Source of the DNA: JAGVSR01 sp031413815 | GTDB lineage: Bacteria; Pseudomonadota; Alphaproteobacteria; Rhizobiales; Hyphomicrobiaceae | DNA: 64,000 nt | Assembly: GCA_031413815.1 (NCBI GenBank) | Contig: JANOFU010000095.1 | Coordinates: 30,061-94,060 of the forward strand | Direction: 5' to 3' | Shown: piece by piece, positions 25,471-34,784 of the stretch | How the letters are laid out: each line of letters begins with the position of its first letter | Numbering within the stretch: the stretch's first letter is position 1 | Program-made: the position numbers and the translations under genes | The notes under the pieces: model-generated | The model's input: only the letters and a program-made list of their open reading frames with translations | Told to the model about the DNA's origin: nothing | Database searches by the model: none

Positions 25471-28400
25471 GCAGCTTTCGCGTTCAGCACCCGCACGCCC
25501 GCATCGACTTCGGCAAAACGCTGAGCTTTACCTTCGATGGCCGCCGCTATGAGGGCTTCGCCGGCGATACTCTGGCGTCAGCGCTTCTGGCCTATGACAC
25601 GCGAATGGTGGCGCGTAGTTTCAAATATGGCCGCCCGCGCGGCATTGTCGGTGCGGGTGCTGAGGAGCCCAATGCGCTGGTGCAGTTGGAATCAGGCGCG
25701 TTGACCATTCCAAATCTTAAAGCGACACAGGTCGAACTGTACGATGGTCTGGCTGCGCGCCGCACGACGGGCACTCCATCGCTCGAATTCGATTTGAAAA
25801 GCTTTGGGGGTAACTTCGCACGCTTCATGGGCGCTGGCTTTTACTACAAGACGTTCCAATCCCGGAAACTCTGGCCAACCTTCGAACACGTCATCCGCCA
25901 AGCCGCAGGCTATGGCAGCACACCGCGCGACCCTGACCCTGAAATCTACGATCATCAGCACCACCACGCTGAAGTGCTGGTCATTGGCGGAGGGGCATCT
26001 GGCCTACTCGCCGCTTTGTTGGCTGGCCGCGCAGGCTTGCGGGTCATACTCCTCGACGAGCAAAGTGAACCGGGCGGGTGGCTGCTGTCCGCGCCGCACA
26101 CCACGATCGGTGCCAAGCCATCGGGCGAATGGCTGAAGGACACGCTGACTGAACTCACCAGCCTGACCAACGTCCGTATGTTCACGCGCACCAGCGCGTT
26201 TGCACTTCACGACATGAACCTGATCGACGCGATCGAACAGCTTCAGGATCATATCCCTCCCTCGAACCGCCCCGCCGGTCAGCCGCGTCAGCGTAAGCAC
26301 CGCGTCCGGGCGGATCGCGTGGTGCTGGCCACTGGGGCGATCGAACGGCCGCTGGTGTTCGGCAACAACGACGTGCCAGGAATTCTGACGGCGTCCGCGC
26401 TGACCACTTATCTCAATCGCTACGGCGTCGCCTGTGGACGTCGTGTGCTGCTGCTCACCAGCAACGATCACATCTACCAGGGTGCCTGTGATCTGGCGAA
26501 AGCGGGCTGTACCGTTGTGGTGGCTGATACGCGCGCCTCGCCAGGATCGGCGTGCCAGGATCATGCGAAGGCCAGCGGTGTCGAGGTCCTTACGGGGTAT
26601 GGCATTGCCAGCGTCAGTGGTGGACGGGCGGTAACCGGCGCACAGCTTGTCAAACTTGACCCTAATACCAACACGGCAGCAGGTCCTGGACCCTATGTGG
26701 CGTGCGATGTCATCGGCAGCTCAGGTGGATTGTCGCCGACCGTCCACCTGTACTGCCACGACGGCGGCCGTCCTGTGTGGGATGACGCTAAGCTCGCGTT
26801 CGTTGCGCCAGCCACCGGACGCGCCAAGGCCGGCATTTATTGCGTTGGCGCCGTCAGCGGCGAATTTGGTTTGCAGGCCGCGCTCGAACAATCTGTCAGG
26901 ATCACCAACGTACTTCTGACAAGCATCGGCAAATCGCCGGGCGACCAGCGCGCCAGTTTGTGCACCAACGAACCGGCGATGGCGCCGCCACGGCGCATCT
27001 TCCGCGTTCCCGATGGCTTGCGCGAAGGTCACGGCAAGAAAGCCTTCGTCGATTTCCAGAACGATGTGTCGGCCGCTGATATTCACCTGGCGGTCCGCGA
27101 AAACTACCGCTCCATCGAGCACATTAAGCGCTATACCGCACTCGGCTTTGGCACTGATCAGGGCAAACTGTCCAACGTCAATGGATTCGCGATCGCCGCA
27201 GACGCGCTCGGCAAAACGATCCCCGAAGTCGGCACCACGACCTATCGACCAGCCTATTCGCCGGTCACGTTTGGCACGCTCGCCGGCCCTCACGAAGGCG
27301 ATACGTTCGAGCCTAGGCGCTACACGGCGATGCATGCGTGTCACGTCGCGCGCGGGGCAGAGTTCGAACCTGTCGGCCAGTGGATGCGCGCCTGGTTTTT
27401 CCCCAAAACTGGTGAAGACATGCTTGCGGCCGTCCAACGCGAATGCCTCGCGACGCGGCGCAGCGTGGGCATGATGGACGCGTCGACACTCGGCAAGATC
27501 GACCTGCGCGGCAAAGATGTGCGCGAGTTCTTAAACCGCGTGTACGCCAACGACTGGACCAAGCTCGCACCCGGCAAATGCCGCTACGGCCTGATGCTCG
27601 ACGAGAATGGCATGGTGATGGACGACGGCGTCACATCTTGCATCGCCGATGATCACTTCCTCATGACGACAACGACCGGCGGAGCTGCCCGCGTCATGTC
27701 ATGGCTGGAAAAATGGCACCAGACCGAATGGCCCGAGCTTGACGTTTATATGACCTCTGTCACGGACCATTGGGCCACCGCGGCCATCGTCGGCCCCAAA
27801 AGCCGCGAGGTCCTGGCCAAAGTCTGCACGGATATCGACCTCTCGTCCGCCGCCTTCAAATTCATGGATTGGCGCGACGGCACGGTCGCCGGTGTGCCCG
27901 CGCGCGTGTTCCGCATCAGCTTCTCGGGCGAGCTGTCGTTCGAAGTCAACGTGGATGCGAGCTACGGCCACCATGTTTGGGAAGCACTGATGGACGCGGG
28001 CGCTGAGTTCAACATCACGCCCTATGGCACCGAGACCATGCACGTCCTGCGGGCTGAAAAGGGTTTCATCATCGTCGGCCAAGACACCGACGGCTCGATG
28101 ACACCGTACGATCTCGACATGGCGTGGGCCGTGAACCTGAAGAAGCCGTTCAGCTTCCTGGGCAAGCGCTCATTCACTCGCAGCGATACCGCCGGCACGA
28201 ACCGCAAGCAGCTCGTCGGCTTGCTAACTGATGACCCGGATATCGTACTCAAAGAAGGCGCGCAAATCATCGAGACGTCAAACGCCCGGCCACCAGTGCC
28301 GATGGTGGGTCATGTCACGTCGAGCTACCACAGCCCGGAACTCGGCCGGTCGATTGCCATGGCCGTTGTCCGCGATGGCATCAACCGCCGCAACGATCAG

Positions 28401-28514
28401 GGCGCAAAGGACGGCCGCGCTGACCTCTACGCCTGGGCGGGAGGCAAAGCTCACAAGGTCAAAGTTGTGTCGCCCATCTTCCTCGATCCAAAGGGAGACC
28501 GCCAGAATGTCTAA
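25467..28514 (+). CDS. soxA: Sarcosine oxidase alpha subunit
   Basis: This 1015-residue subunit has three parts. Residues 1-110 form a ferredoxin-like fold without cluster cysteines (RRYEGFAGDTLASALLA). A dinucleotide-binding domain follows, with VIGGGASGLLAALLA near residue 172; it binds NAD in characterised enzymes. The C-terminal part from about residue 610 is a GcvT-like folate-binding domain (WMRAWFFPK, MDASTLGKIDLRG, SFSGELSFEVNV). It receives the methylene group from sarcosine as 5,10-methylene-tetrahydrofolate. The gene overlaps soxD by 4 bases and soxG by 8. Confidence 0.95.
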   Translation: MSSFRVQHPHARIDFGKTLSFTFDGRRYEGFAGDTLASALLAYDTRMVARSFKYGRPRGIVGAGAEEPNALVQLESGALTIPNLKATQVELYDGLAARRTTGTPSLEFDLKSFGGNFARFMGAGFYYKTFQSRKLWPTFEHVIRQAAGYGSTPRDPDPEIYDHQHHHAEVLVIGGGASGLLAALLAGRAGLRVILLDEQSEPGGWLLSAPHTTIGAKPSGEWLKDTLTELTSLTNVRMFTRTSAFALHDMNLIDAIEQLQDHIPPSNRPAGQPRQRKHRVRADRVVLATGAIERPLVFGNNDVPGILTASALTTYLNRYGVACGRRVLLLTSNDHIYQGACDLAKAGCTVVVADTRASPGSACQDHAKASGVEVLTGYGIASVSGGRAVTGAQLVKLDPNTNTAAGPGPYVACDVIGSSGGLSPTVHLYCHDGGRPVWDDAKLAFVAPATGRAKAGIYCVGAVSGEFGLQAALEQSVRITNVLLTSIGKSPGDQRASLCTNEPAMAPPRRIFRVPDGLREGHGKKAFVDFQNDVSAADIHLAVRENYRSIEHIKRYTALGFGTDQGKLSNVNGFAIAADALGKTIPEVGTTTYRPAYSPVTFGTLAGPHEGDTFEPRRYTAMHACHVARGAEFEPVGQWMRAWFFPKTGEDMLAAVQRECLATRRSVGMMDASTLGKIDLRGKDVREFLNRVYANDWTKLAPGKCRYGLMLDENGMVMDDGVTSCIADDHFLMTTTTGGAARVMSWLEKWHQTEWPELDVYMTSVTDHWATAAIVGPKSREVLAKVCTDIDLSSAAFKFMDWRDGTVAGVPARVFRISFSGELSFEVNVDASYGHHVWEALMDAGAEFNITPYGTETMHVLRAEKGFIIVGQDTDGSMTPYDLDMAWAVNLKKPFSFLGKRSFTRSDTAGTNRKQLVGLLTDDPDIVLKEGAQIIETSNARPPVPMVGHVTSSYHSPELGRSIAMAVVRDGINRRNDQGAKDGRADLYAWAGGKAHKVKVVSPIFLDPKGDRQNV

Positions 28515-29142
28515 GCTCGCCACGGCTCCCATCATGCAATCGCCGCTGTACTCGTTTGGGCTCGCGGATCAGGCGACACCAAATGACGGCTCGTGCGGCG
28601 TGTGGGCCAACGAGATCCCGCTGTTGGGCTACATCAGCCTGCGCGGCAACGCATCAGATGCGGCGTTCAACGCCGCAGCAGAAAAAGTACTTGGCACAGC
28701 GTTGCCAACCGAGCCCTGCACGCTCACGCACTCTTCAAACACGACCGTTCTATGGCTCTCTCCCGATGAATGGATGATCATTGCGCCGCGTGCTCGCCAT
28801 GCAGCCGTGCTGCGCGACCTGACACAAACTCTCAAAGGCATCCGCAGCCAAGTGGCCGATAACTCCGGTGGCTTTACGCTGGTTCACCTCACCGGACGCA
28901 ACGCCCGCGATGTGCTGTCTCACTGCACGGTGTACCATCTCGACCATTTAACGGACGGGCGCGTGGTTGGCACCACGTTTGGCAAGTCATCCGTGTATCT
29001 CTTCCGCGCGGGCGATGGCTATCGCTTGCTGCTGCGCCGAAGCTTTGCCGACTACATCTGGCGCTATCTCGTTCGCGCGGCCTCTCCCTATGGGTTTGGC
29101 ATTGCCAAGCCCGGTGACGGCCACCCGGGAGCGGCCCCATGA
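28507..29142 (+). CDS. soxG: Sarcosine oxidase gamma subunit
   Basis: The 211-residue protein starts at an ATG that overlaps the soxA stop by 8 bases. It resembles the small GcvT-like gamma subunit: LSPDEWMII, GGFTLVHLTGRNARDVLSHC and a C-terminal YRLLLRRSFADYIWRYL. Longer in-frame starts upstream are within soxA and are unlikely. Its end overlaps sdaA by 4 bases (ATGA). Confidence 0.9.
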   Translation: MSKLATAPIMQSPLYSFGLADQATPNDGSCGVWANEIPLLGYISLRGNASDAAFNAAAEKVLGTALPTEPCTLTHSSNTTVLWLSPDEWMIIAPRARHAAVLRDLTQTLKGIRSQVADNSGGFTLVHLTGRNARDVLSHCTVYHLDHLTDGRVVGTTFGKSSVYLFRAGDGYRLLLRRSFADYIWRYLVRAASPYGFGIAKPGDGHPGAAP

Positions 29143-30542
29143 ACTACAGCGTCTTCGAAGTGTTCCGCATCGGCGTTGGGCCGTCGAGTTCGCACACCGT
29201 GGGCCCGATGAGCGCGGTCGCCGATTTTCTGACTTCGCTCCGATCCATTGGCGGGTTCGACAGAACAGAGCGCGTCTGCGCAACGCTGTATGGGTCACTG
29301 GCCCTCACCGGCACCGGTCATGCCACCGACTTTGCCGTGATCGCGGGACTGCTCGGCGAAATTCCCGAGGACGTCGAGCCTGCAACTTGCCGGGAGCGCG
29401 TCGATCGTGTGAAGGCCGGGCTGCGTCTGCTTCTGGGCGGCACTCGCGATATCGCCTTTGCGCCTGAAACTGATCTGATTATGCGCAAAGATCAGTTTCT
29501 GCCCGAACACCCCAACGGCATGCTGCTCGAAGCCTTCGATGGCGCCGGCGCCTATTTGCATCACAATGTCTATTTCTCCATCGGCGGCGGCGCCGTGCTG
29601 GACCGCGCAGAAATGACCGCAAGCCGCAAGACCGGCAACGACGAAGTTCCCCATCGTCCGGTCCGCTATCCGTTCAACTCAGCGGCTGAACTTTTGGCCC
29701 AGTGCGCCAAGAACGGCCTGACGATCGCGGACTTGGTCGGCCACAACGAACTCGCCTACCAAGGCGAGAACGCCACCCGCGCCAGAATGATGAAAACCTG
29801 GGACGTGATGCGCTGCTCGCTTGAGCGCGGGCTCGCAACCGAAGGCGTGCTGCCCGGCGGCTTGAAAGTCCAACGCCGCGCCCCCTCACTCTACCGGCAG
29901 GCGACCGACGCCAAAGGCAAGCTGACCGGCGACTTCAAAGCGATGGATGTCGTCAGCGCATTCGCCATTGCCGTTAACGAAGAGAACGCAGCCGGTGGCC
30001 GCGTCGTCACGGCGCCAACGAATGGCTCGGCCGGCGTCATTCCCGCCGTGCTCTACTACTTCACAACGTACGTCGACAAGGACCGCGACCCAGCCGCCCG
30101 CGAAGACAACATCATCAAATTTTTACAGACAGCCGCTGGTATCGGCATGCTGTATAAGAAGAACGCCTCTATCTCCGCTGCCGAAATGGGCTGCCAGGGC
30201 GAAATCGGCGTATCGTGCTCGATGGCCGCTGCGGGACTTGCAGCAGTTATGGGCGCTACGCCCGCGCAAATCGAGAATGCGGCCGAGATCGGCATGGAAC
30301 ACAACCTTGGTATGACCTGCGATCCCATCGGCGGACTCGTGCAGGTGCCATGTATCGAACGCAACAGCATGGGTGCGCTGAAAGCCATCAATGCCGCGCG
30401 CCTCGCCATGATGAGCGATGGCAGCCATCTCGTCTCGCTCGATGCGGTCATCGAAACGATGCGCCAGACGGGCCAGGATATGCAGTCGAAATACAAAGAA
30501 ACGTCTCTCGGTGGATTGGCTCTGACCGTCGTTTATTGTTGA
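29139..30542 (+). CDS. sdaA: L-serine ammonia-lyase (iron-sulfur type)
   Basis: The 467-residue enzyme deaminates L-serine to pyruvate. The N-terminal domain has the hallmark FRIGVGPSSSHTVGPM. The catalytic domain shows PTNGSAGVIPAVLYY and conserved cysteines for the [4Fe-4S] cluster in GCQGEIGVSCSMAAAG and MTCDPIGGLVQVPCIERN. It overlaps soxG by four bases, so it is co-translated with the sarcosine oxidase genes. It would drain glycine-derived serine into central metabolism; the glycine-to-serine enzyme GlyA is not in the window. Confidence 0.95.
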   Translation: MNYSVFEVFRIGVGPSSSHTVGPMSAVADFLTSLRSIGGFDRTERVCATLYGSLALTGTGHATDFAVIAGLLGEIPEDVEPATCRERVDRVKAGLRLLLGGTRDIAFAPETDLIMRKDQFLPEHPNGMLLEAFDGAGAYLHHNVYFSIGGGAVLDRAEMTASRKTGNDEVPHRPVRYPFNSAAELLAQCAKNGLTIADLVGHNELAYQGENATRARMMKTWDVMRCSLERGLATEGVLPGGLKVQRRAPSLYRQATDAKGKLTGDFKAMDVVSAFAIAVNEENAAGGRVVTAPTNGSAGVIPAVLYYFTTYVDKDRDPAAREDNIIKFLQTAAGIGMLYKKNASISAAEMGCQGEIGVSCSMAAAGLAAVMGATPAQIENAAEIGMEHNLGMTCDPIGGLVQVPCIERNSMGALKAINAARLAMMSDGSHLVSLDAVIETMRQTGQDMQSKYKETSLGGLALTVVYC

Positions 30543-30568
30543 GCCGCCACGTTTTGCAGGACCGGACG

Positions 30569-32632
30569 ATGCGCTACCCGCATGTCTTCTCACCGCTGAA
30601 GCTCAATCAGCTGACACTCCCCAACCGGATCTATTCGACGGGGCACGCTGAGGTTTATGCCGAGGCCGGCGGCATGCCGGGCGACCGCTTCATCGGCTAC
30701 TATGAAGAAAAGGCCAGGGGCGGCCTTGGCATGGCGATTTGCGGCGGTTCGAGCCCGGTGTCGGCCGATGTGCCGCAAGGCTCATGGCGGCCGGTCAACC
30801 TGACGACGGACAATGTGATCGAACCAATGGCGCGGCTGGCAGATGCCGTCCATCGCCACGGCATGAAGATCATGATCCAGGCGACTCATATGGGCCGCCG
30901 CTCGGCCTACGCGGGAGATCCCTGGCCGCACCTCGTATCCCCCAGCGGCATTCGCGAACCGGTTCACCGCGGCAATGCCAAAGAAATCGAGATCGAAGAC
31001 ATCCGCCGCATCATCGGCGACTTCGCCAAGGCCGCCAAGCGCGTGCAAGCCTCCGGCTTCGACGGCATCGAGATATCGGCTGCCCACCAGCAGTTGATTG
31101 ATCAATTCTGGTCGCCACGATCGAACCAGCGCACCGACGAGTGGGGCGGCAGTCTTGAAAACCGCATGCGCTTTGGTCTCGAAGTGCTCACCGCGGTACG
31201 CGCGGCTGTCGGCAACGGGTTCTGCGTTGGACTGCGCATGTGCGCGGACGAATTCCACGACAACGGTCTCGATCACACAACTGCAAAAGAAATCGCGCAA
31301 GTTTATTCGGAATCTGGTCTCATCGATTTTGTCAGCGTCATTGGCTCGGGCGCTGATACCCACAACACGCTCGCCAACTGCATGCCGCCGATGGCACTCC
31401 CGCCGGAGCCCTTCGTTCAGCTTGCAGCGGGCATCAAGTCTGTCGTCAAAGTCCCGGTTCTGCACGCCCAAGGCATTCGCGACATCACGCAAGCCGAGCG
31501 CATTCTCGCGGCCGGCCTCGTCGACATGTGCGGCATGACACGCGCGCACATCGCCGATCCGCACCTCATGAACAAAGTGCGCGAAGGCCGCGAAGATCAG
31601 ATCCGCCAGTGCATCGGCGCCAATCACTGCATCGACCGCATGTATCTGGGCCAAGACACGCTGTGCATTCAGAACGCCGCCACGTCGCGCGAAGCGACCA
31701 TGCCCCATGTCATCACGGCGTCGAAAGGCCCGAAGCGCAAAATCGTTGTTGTCGGTGCGGGACCGGCGGGCCTCGAAGCGGCGCGCGTCTCCCGATCGCG
31801 CGGACATGATGTCATTATGTTTGAGAAAAGCGACGCGGTGGGCGGGCAAGTCAATCTGGCAGCGAAGGCGCCGCAACGCGAGCAAATGGCTGGCATCATC
31901 CGCTGGTTTGATATGGAAACGAAGCGGCTCGGTGTTGAACGCCGGATGGGCGTCGAAGCAACGGCGCAAATGATCTTGGCCGAAAAGCCCGATATCGTGG
32001 TGCTCGCAGCAGGCGGCACCAGCCACGCCAGCGAACACTCCGAATGGGGAGTAAAGGACGGATTGGCTGTCAGTTCGTGGGATATTCTGTCGGGCAAGGT
32101 CGCGCCAGCCGAAACCGTGCTGGTTTACGATTCCATCAGCACTCATGCCGGATTTGGCACGGCAGATTTTATCGCCAGTCGCGGCAGCACCGTCGAAATG
32201 GTCACGCCGGATGTCAAAGTGGCCGATGACGTGGGCGGCACGACGTTCCCCATTTTCTACCGGCGGCTCTATTCGCAAGGCATCATCCCGACGCCGAACC
32301 ATGGGTTGGAACGCGTTTACGCCGAGGGCAACAAAAAGATCGCCGTGCTGCGCAATGAATATACCAATCAACTGGAAGAGCGCGCCGTTGATCAGGTGGT
32401 CATCGAGAATGGCATCACGCCCAACACCGCGCTCTATTGGGGATTGAAAGACGGCTCGATCAATCGCGGCCAAACCGACATCGACACACTGTACGCGGCG
32501 CAACCCCAACCGTCACTGCAAGAGACCACAGGCGACGGCCGTTACCTGCTGTTCCGCGTGGGTGATTGCGTATCGATGCACAACATCCACGGCGCCATCT
32601 ACGACAGCCTGCGGCTGTGCAAGGACTTTTGA
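30569..32632 (+). CDS. dgcA: Dimethylglycine demethylase subunit DgcA (OYE-type flavoprotein)
   Basis: The 687-residue protein has an old-yellow-enzyme-like FMN barrel (LTLPNRIYSTGH, IMIQATHMGRR, GFDGIEISAAHQQLIDQF, RSNQRTDEWGGSLENRMRF) and a C-terminal dinucleotide-binding half (IVVVGAGPAGLEAARV near residue 390). It resembles trimethylamine dehydrogenase, but the cluster motif has Cys348, Ala351, Cys354 and Cys366, so one of four expected Fe-S ligands is replaced. The length and neighbours match DgcA of Pseudomonas, which demethylates dimethylglycine to sarcosine. A related betaine demethylase role cannot be excluded. The start is ATG at 30569, 27 bases after sdaA, with GCAGGA upstream. Confidence 0.87.
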   Translation: MRYPHVFSPLKLNQLTLPNRIYSTGHAEVYAEAGGMPGDRFIGYYEEKARGGLGMAICGGSSPVSADVPQGSWRPVNLTTDNVIEPMARLADAVHRHGMKIMIQATHMGRRSAYAGDPWPHLVSPSGIREPVHRGNAKEIEIEDIRRIIGDFAKAAKRVQASGFDGIEISAAHQQLIDQFWSPRSNQRTDEWGGSLENRMRFGLEVLTAVRAAVGNGFCVGLRMCADEFHDNGLDHTTAKEIAQVYSESGLIDFVSVIGSGADTHNTLANCMPPMALPPEPFVQLAAGIKSVVKVPVLHAQGIRDITQAERILAAGLVDMCGMTRAHIADPHLMNKVREGREDQIRQCIGANHCIDRMYLGQDTLCIQNAATSREATMPHVITASKGPKRKIVVVGAGPAGLEAARVSRSRGHDVIMFEKSDAVGGQVNLAAKAPQREQMAGIIRWFDMETKRLGVERRMGVEATAQMILAEKPDIVVLAAGGTSHASEHSEWGVKDGLAVSSWDILSGKVAPAETVLVYDSISTHAGFGTADFIASRGSTVEMVTPDVKVADDVGGTTFPIFYRRLYSQGIIPTPNHGLERVYAEGNKKIAVLRNEYTNQLEERAVDQVVIENGITPNTALYWGLKDGSINRGQTDIDTLYAAQPQPSLQETTGDGRYLLFRVGDCVSMHNIHGAIYDSLRLCKDF

Positions 32633-32666
32633 GGATGGCACTGGTCAGCAACTTTGGCGCGAACTT

Positions 32667-32878
32667 CCTCCCCCTCGAAGGGGGAGGACGGAACGCCACG
32701 GATTTAGACCGCCGCGTAGCGGTCTCAGCCACGATCTCACATGGCGGGCTAAGTCCGATGGCGTTCCCAGGAGGGGGTGATGCTGGGCCGAAGTTCTCTC
32801 ACCCCCTCCTAGGCGCGCCAAACGAGTTAGCAAGTTCGCTAACTCGTGGCGCGCGGTCCTCCCCCTTTAAGGGGGAGG
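32667..32878. repeat. Large nested palindromic repeat between dgcA and dgcB
   Basis: The 212-base element begins with a CCTCCCCC-TCGAA-GGGGGAGG hairpin and ends with CCTCCCCC-TTTAA-GGGGGAGG. Inside, AGGAGGGGGTGA (32769) pairs with TCACCCCCTCCT (32799), and ACGAGTTAGC-AAGTTC-GCTAACTCGT (32822-32847) forms a third hairpin flanked by GCGCGC. It resembles a REP-type or MITE-like element inserted in the dgc operon. Confidence 0.72.
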
Positions 32879-32903
32879 AGCTACTGCGGCGGAGTGGCAA
32901 CAC

Positions 32904-34784
32904 ATGACCCTCGCCCACACCATCACGGTGTTGTTCTGGCTGGCGGTAGCGACGCTCGCAGTTGGACTGGCGCGCCGTGCCCGGTTGTGGGCAACAGGCG
33001 CGCCTGCACAGGTCGCTTGGAGCGGGCTTCTCGCTGTTCCCAAACGCTATTTCGTCGATCTGCATCATGTCGTGGCGCACGACCCCTACATCGCCAAAAC
33101 GCACATCGCCGTGGCGGGTGGTGCCATTGCTGCGCTTGTCCTCGTCGCGCTCAACTATGGTCTCGCAATCTATTCCCGCAGCCTGGACCTCGCGATTCTA
33201 GCCGCCGCTGGCTTCATGCTGATCGGCGCATTTTTCATCTGGCTGCGGCGGCGCGAACCACTCTCGCGTTTGTCACAAGGCGACTGGAGCCGGCTGCCCT
33301 ACACGCTCGCCGCCTTCGCCATCGGCTTGGGCGCGCTGGTCATGCTCCCACCGGAAAAGTTGTCAGCCGGCATCGCCATCGCCGCACTCCTGATGCTGAT
33401 GGCTGGATCGGCAGAGCTGGCACTCGGCATCGGGTTGGGCGGGCCGATGAAGCACGCCGTTGCTGGGCTCTTGCACTTGGCCTTTCATCCCCGTCCTGAG
33501 CGGTTCAGTGGCATCCGCTCAACAGGGCTGAAACCGCTCGCACTGCAAGCTGGCGGCTTCGGCATTGCAAAGCCCGAAGACTTTCTATGGACGCAGCTCC
33601 TCAGCTTCGATGCCTGCGTTCAATGTGGAAAGTGCGAGGCAGCGTGTCCGGCATTCGCCGCACAACAACCGTTGAACCCAAAGAAGCTGATCCAAGACTT
33701 GGTCGCCGGATTGTCGAGCCGCAGCGATGCGTCATACACTGGCAGCCCCTACCCTGGCCTGCCAATTGGACAGCATTTCGGTTCGCCTGCTGAGCCCATC
33801 GTGCCAGGCCTCATCGAACCAGAGACGCTGTGGTCGTGCACCACATGCCGCGCCTGTGTCGAAGAATGCCCGATGCTGATCGAACATGTCGATGCCATCA
33901 TCGGCATGCGCCGCAACCTCAATCTGACGCGCGGCGACGCACCCGGCAAAGCCGCAGACGTGCTGGCCAACTTGCGCGAGACAGAAACGCAAGGCGGCTC
34001 TGCACGATCCGCCCGCTACACCTGGGCCATTGATCTGGACGTCAAAACCGCGGAGCCCGGCCAGCCTGTCGATGTGCTGCTGGTGGCTGGCGAAGGCGCA
34101 TTCGACATGCGCTACCAGCGCACGCTGCGCGCGCTCGTCAAATCACTCAAGGCGGCCACCGTCGATTTCGCGGTTCTGGGCGAGCGGGAACGCGACACGG
34201 GCGATACGGCACGACGGCTTGGCGATGAAGCCACCTTTCAAAGGCTGGCGGCGCGCAACATCGCCTTGTTCTCTGAACTCAATTTCCAACGCATCGTGAC
34301 GCCCGATCCACATGTGTTTCATAGTTTAAAGAATGAATACCCGGCGCTCGGTGGGCACTATGACGTCGTCCATCACACGACATTCCTGGTAGCACTCGCC
34401 AACGACGGCCATCTCCGCTTGAAACCCTCGGACGAGACGCGCGCGATCACGTATCACGACCCGTGCTACCTCGGCCGTTACAATGGCGAGATTGATGCGC
34501 CGCGCAATCTGCTGCGCAAACTTGGCCTCGACGTCACAGAAATGCAGCGCTCTGGTTTGCGGGCCCGCTGTTGCGGCGGCGGCGGCGGTGCGCCGTTAAC
34601 CGACGTTCCCGGCAAACACCGCATCCCGGATATGCGCATGGCCGATGTGCGCGAAGTGGGCGCGAAGGTTGTCGCCGTCGCCTGCCCGCAATGCACAGCC
34701 ATGCTCGAAGGCGTTACGGGCGACCGTGCCGAAGTGCTCGATATCGCGGAACTCGTTGCCAGCGCGCTAGAGGGGCCAGCATGA
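32904..34784 (+). CDS. dgcB: Dimethylglycine demethylase subunit DgcB (membrane Fe-S oxidoreductase)
   Basis: The 626-residue protein has an N-terminal membrane part with about five hydrophobic helices (residues 5-190), as in DUF3483 proteins. Two [4Fe-4S] motifs follow, CVQCGKCEAACP and CTTCRACVEECP, and then a CCG-type redox region with HDPCYLGRYNG, ARCCGGGGGAPL and CPQCTAML. This arrangement fits electron transfer from the demethylase and ETF to the quinone pool. Its stop overlaps the next ETF gene by four bases. In Pseudomonas the same DgcA-DgcB-ETF order is needed for dimethylglycine use. Confidence 0.9.
   Translation: MTLAHTITVLFWLAVATLAVGLARRARLWATGAPAQVAWSGLLAVPKRYFVDLHHVVAHDPYIAKTHIAVAGGAIAALVLVALNYGLAIYSRSLDLAILAAAGFMLIGAFFIWLRRREPLSRLSQGDWSRLPYTLAAFAIGLGALVMLPPEKLSAGIAIAALLMLMAGSAELALGIGLGGPMKHAVAGLLHLAFHPRPERFSGIRSTGLKPLALQAGGFGIAKPEDFLWTQLLSFDACVQCGKCEAACPAFAAQQPLNPKKLIQDLVAGLSSRSDASYTGSPYPGLPIGQHFGSPAEPIVPGLIEPETLWSCTTCRACVEECPMLIEHVDAIIGMRRNLNLTRGDAPGKAADVLANLRETETQGGSARSARYTWAIDLDVKTAEPGQPVDVLLVAGEGAFDMRYQRTLRALVKSLKAATVDFAVLGERERDTGDTARRLGDEATFQRLAARNIALFSELNFQRIVTPDPHVFHSLKNEYPALGGHYDVVHHTTFLVALANDGHLRLKPSDETRAITYHDPCYLGRYNGEIDAPRNLLRKLGLDVTEMQRSGLRARCCGGGGGAPLTDVPGKHRIPDMRMADVREVGAKVVAVACPQCTAMLEGVTGDRAEVLDIAELVASALEGPA

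Noticed and set aside
30782..32509. 575-residue open frame antisense to dgcA
   Set aside because: It is a codon-bias shadow in GC-rich DNA; dgcA on the other strand has full family motifs.
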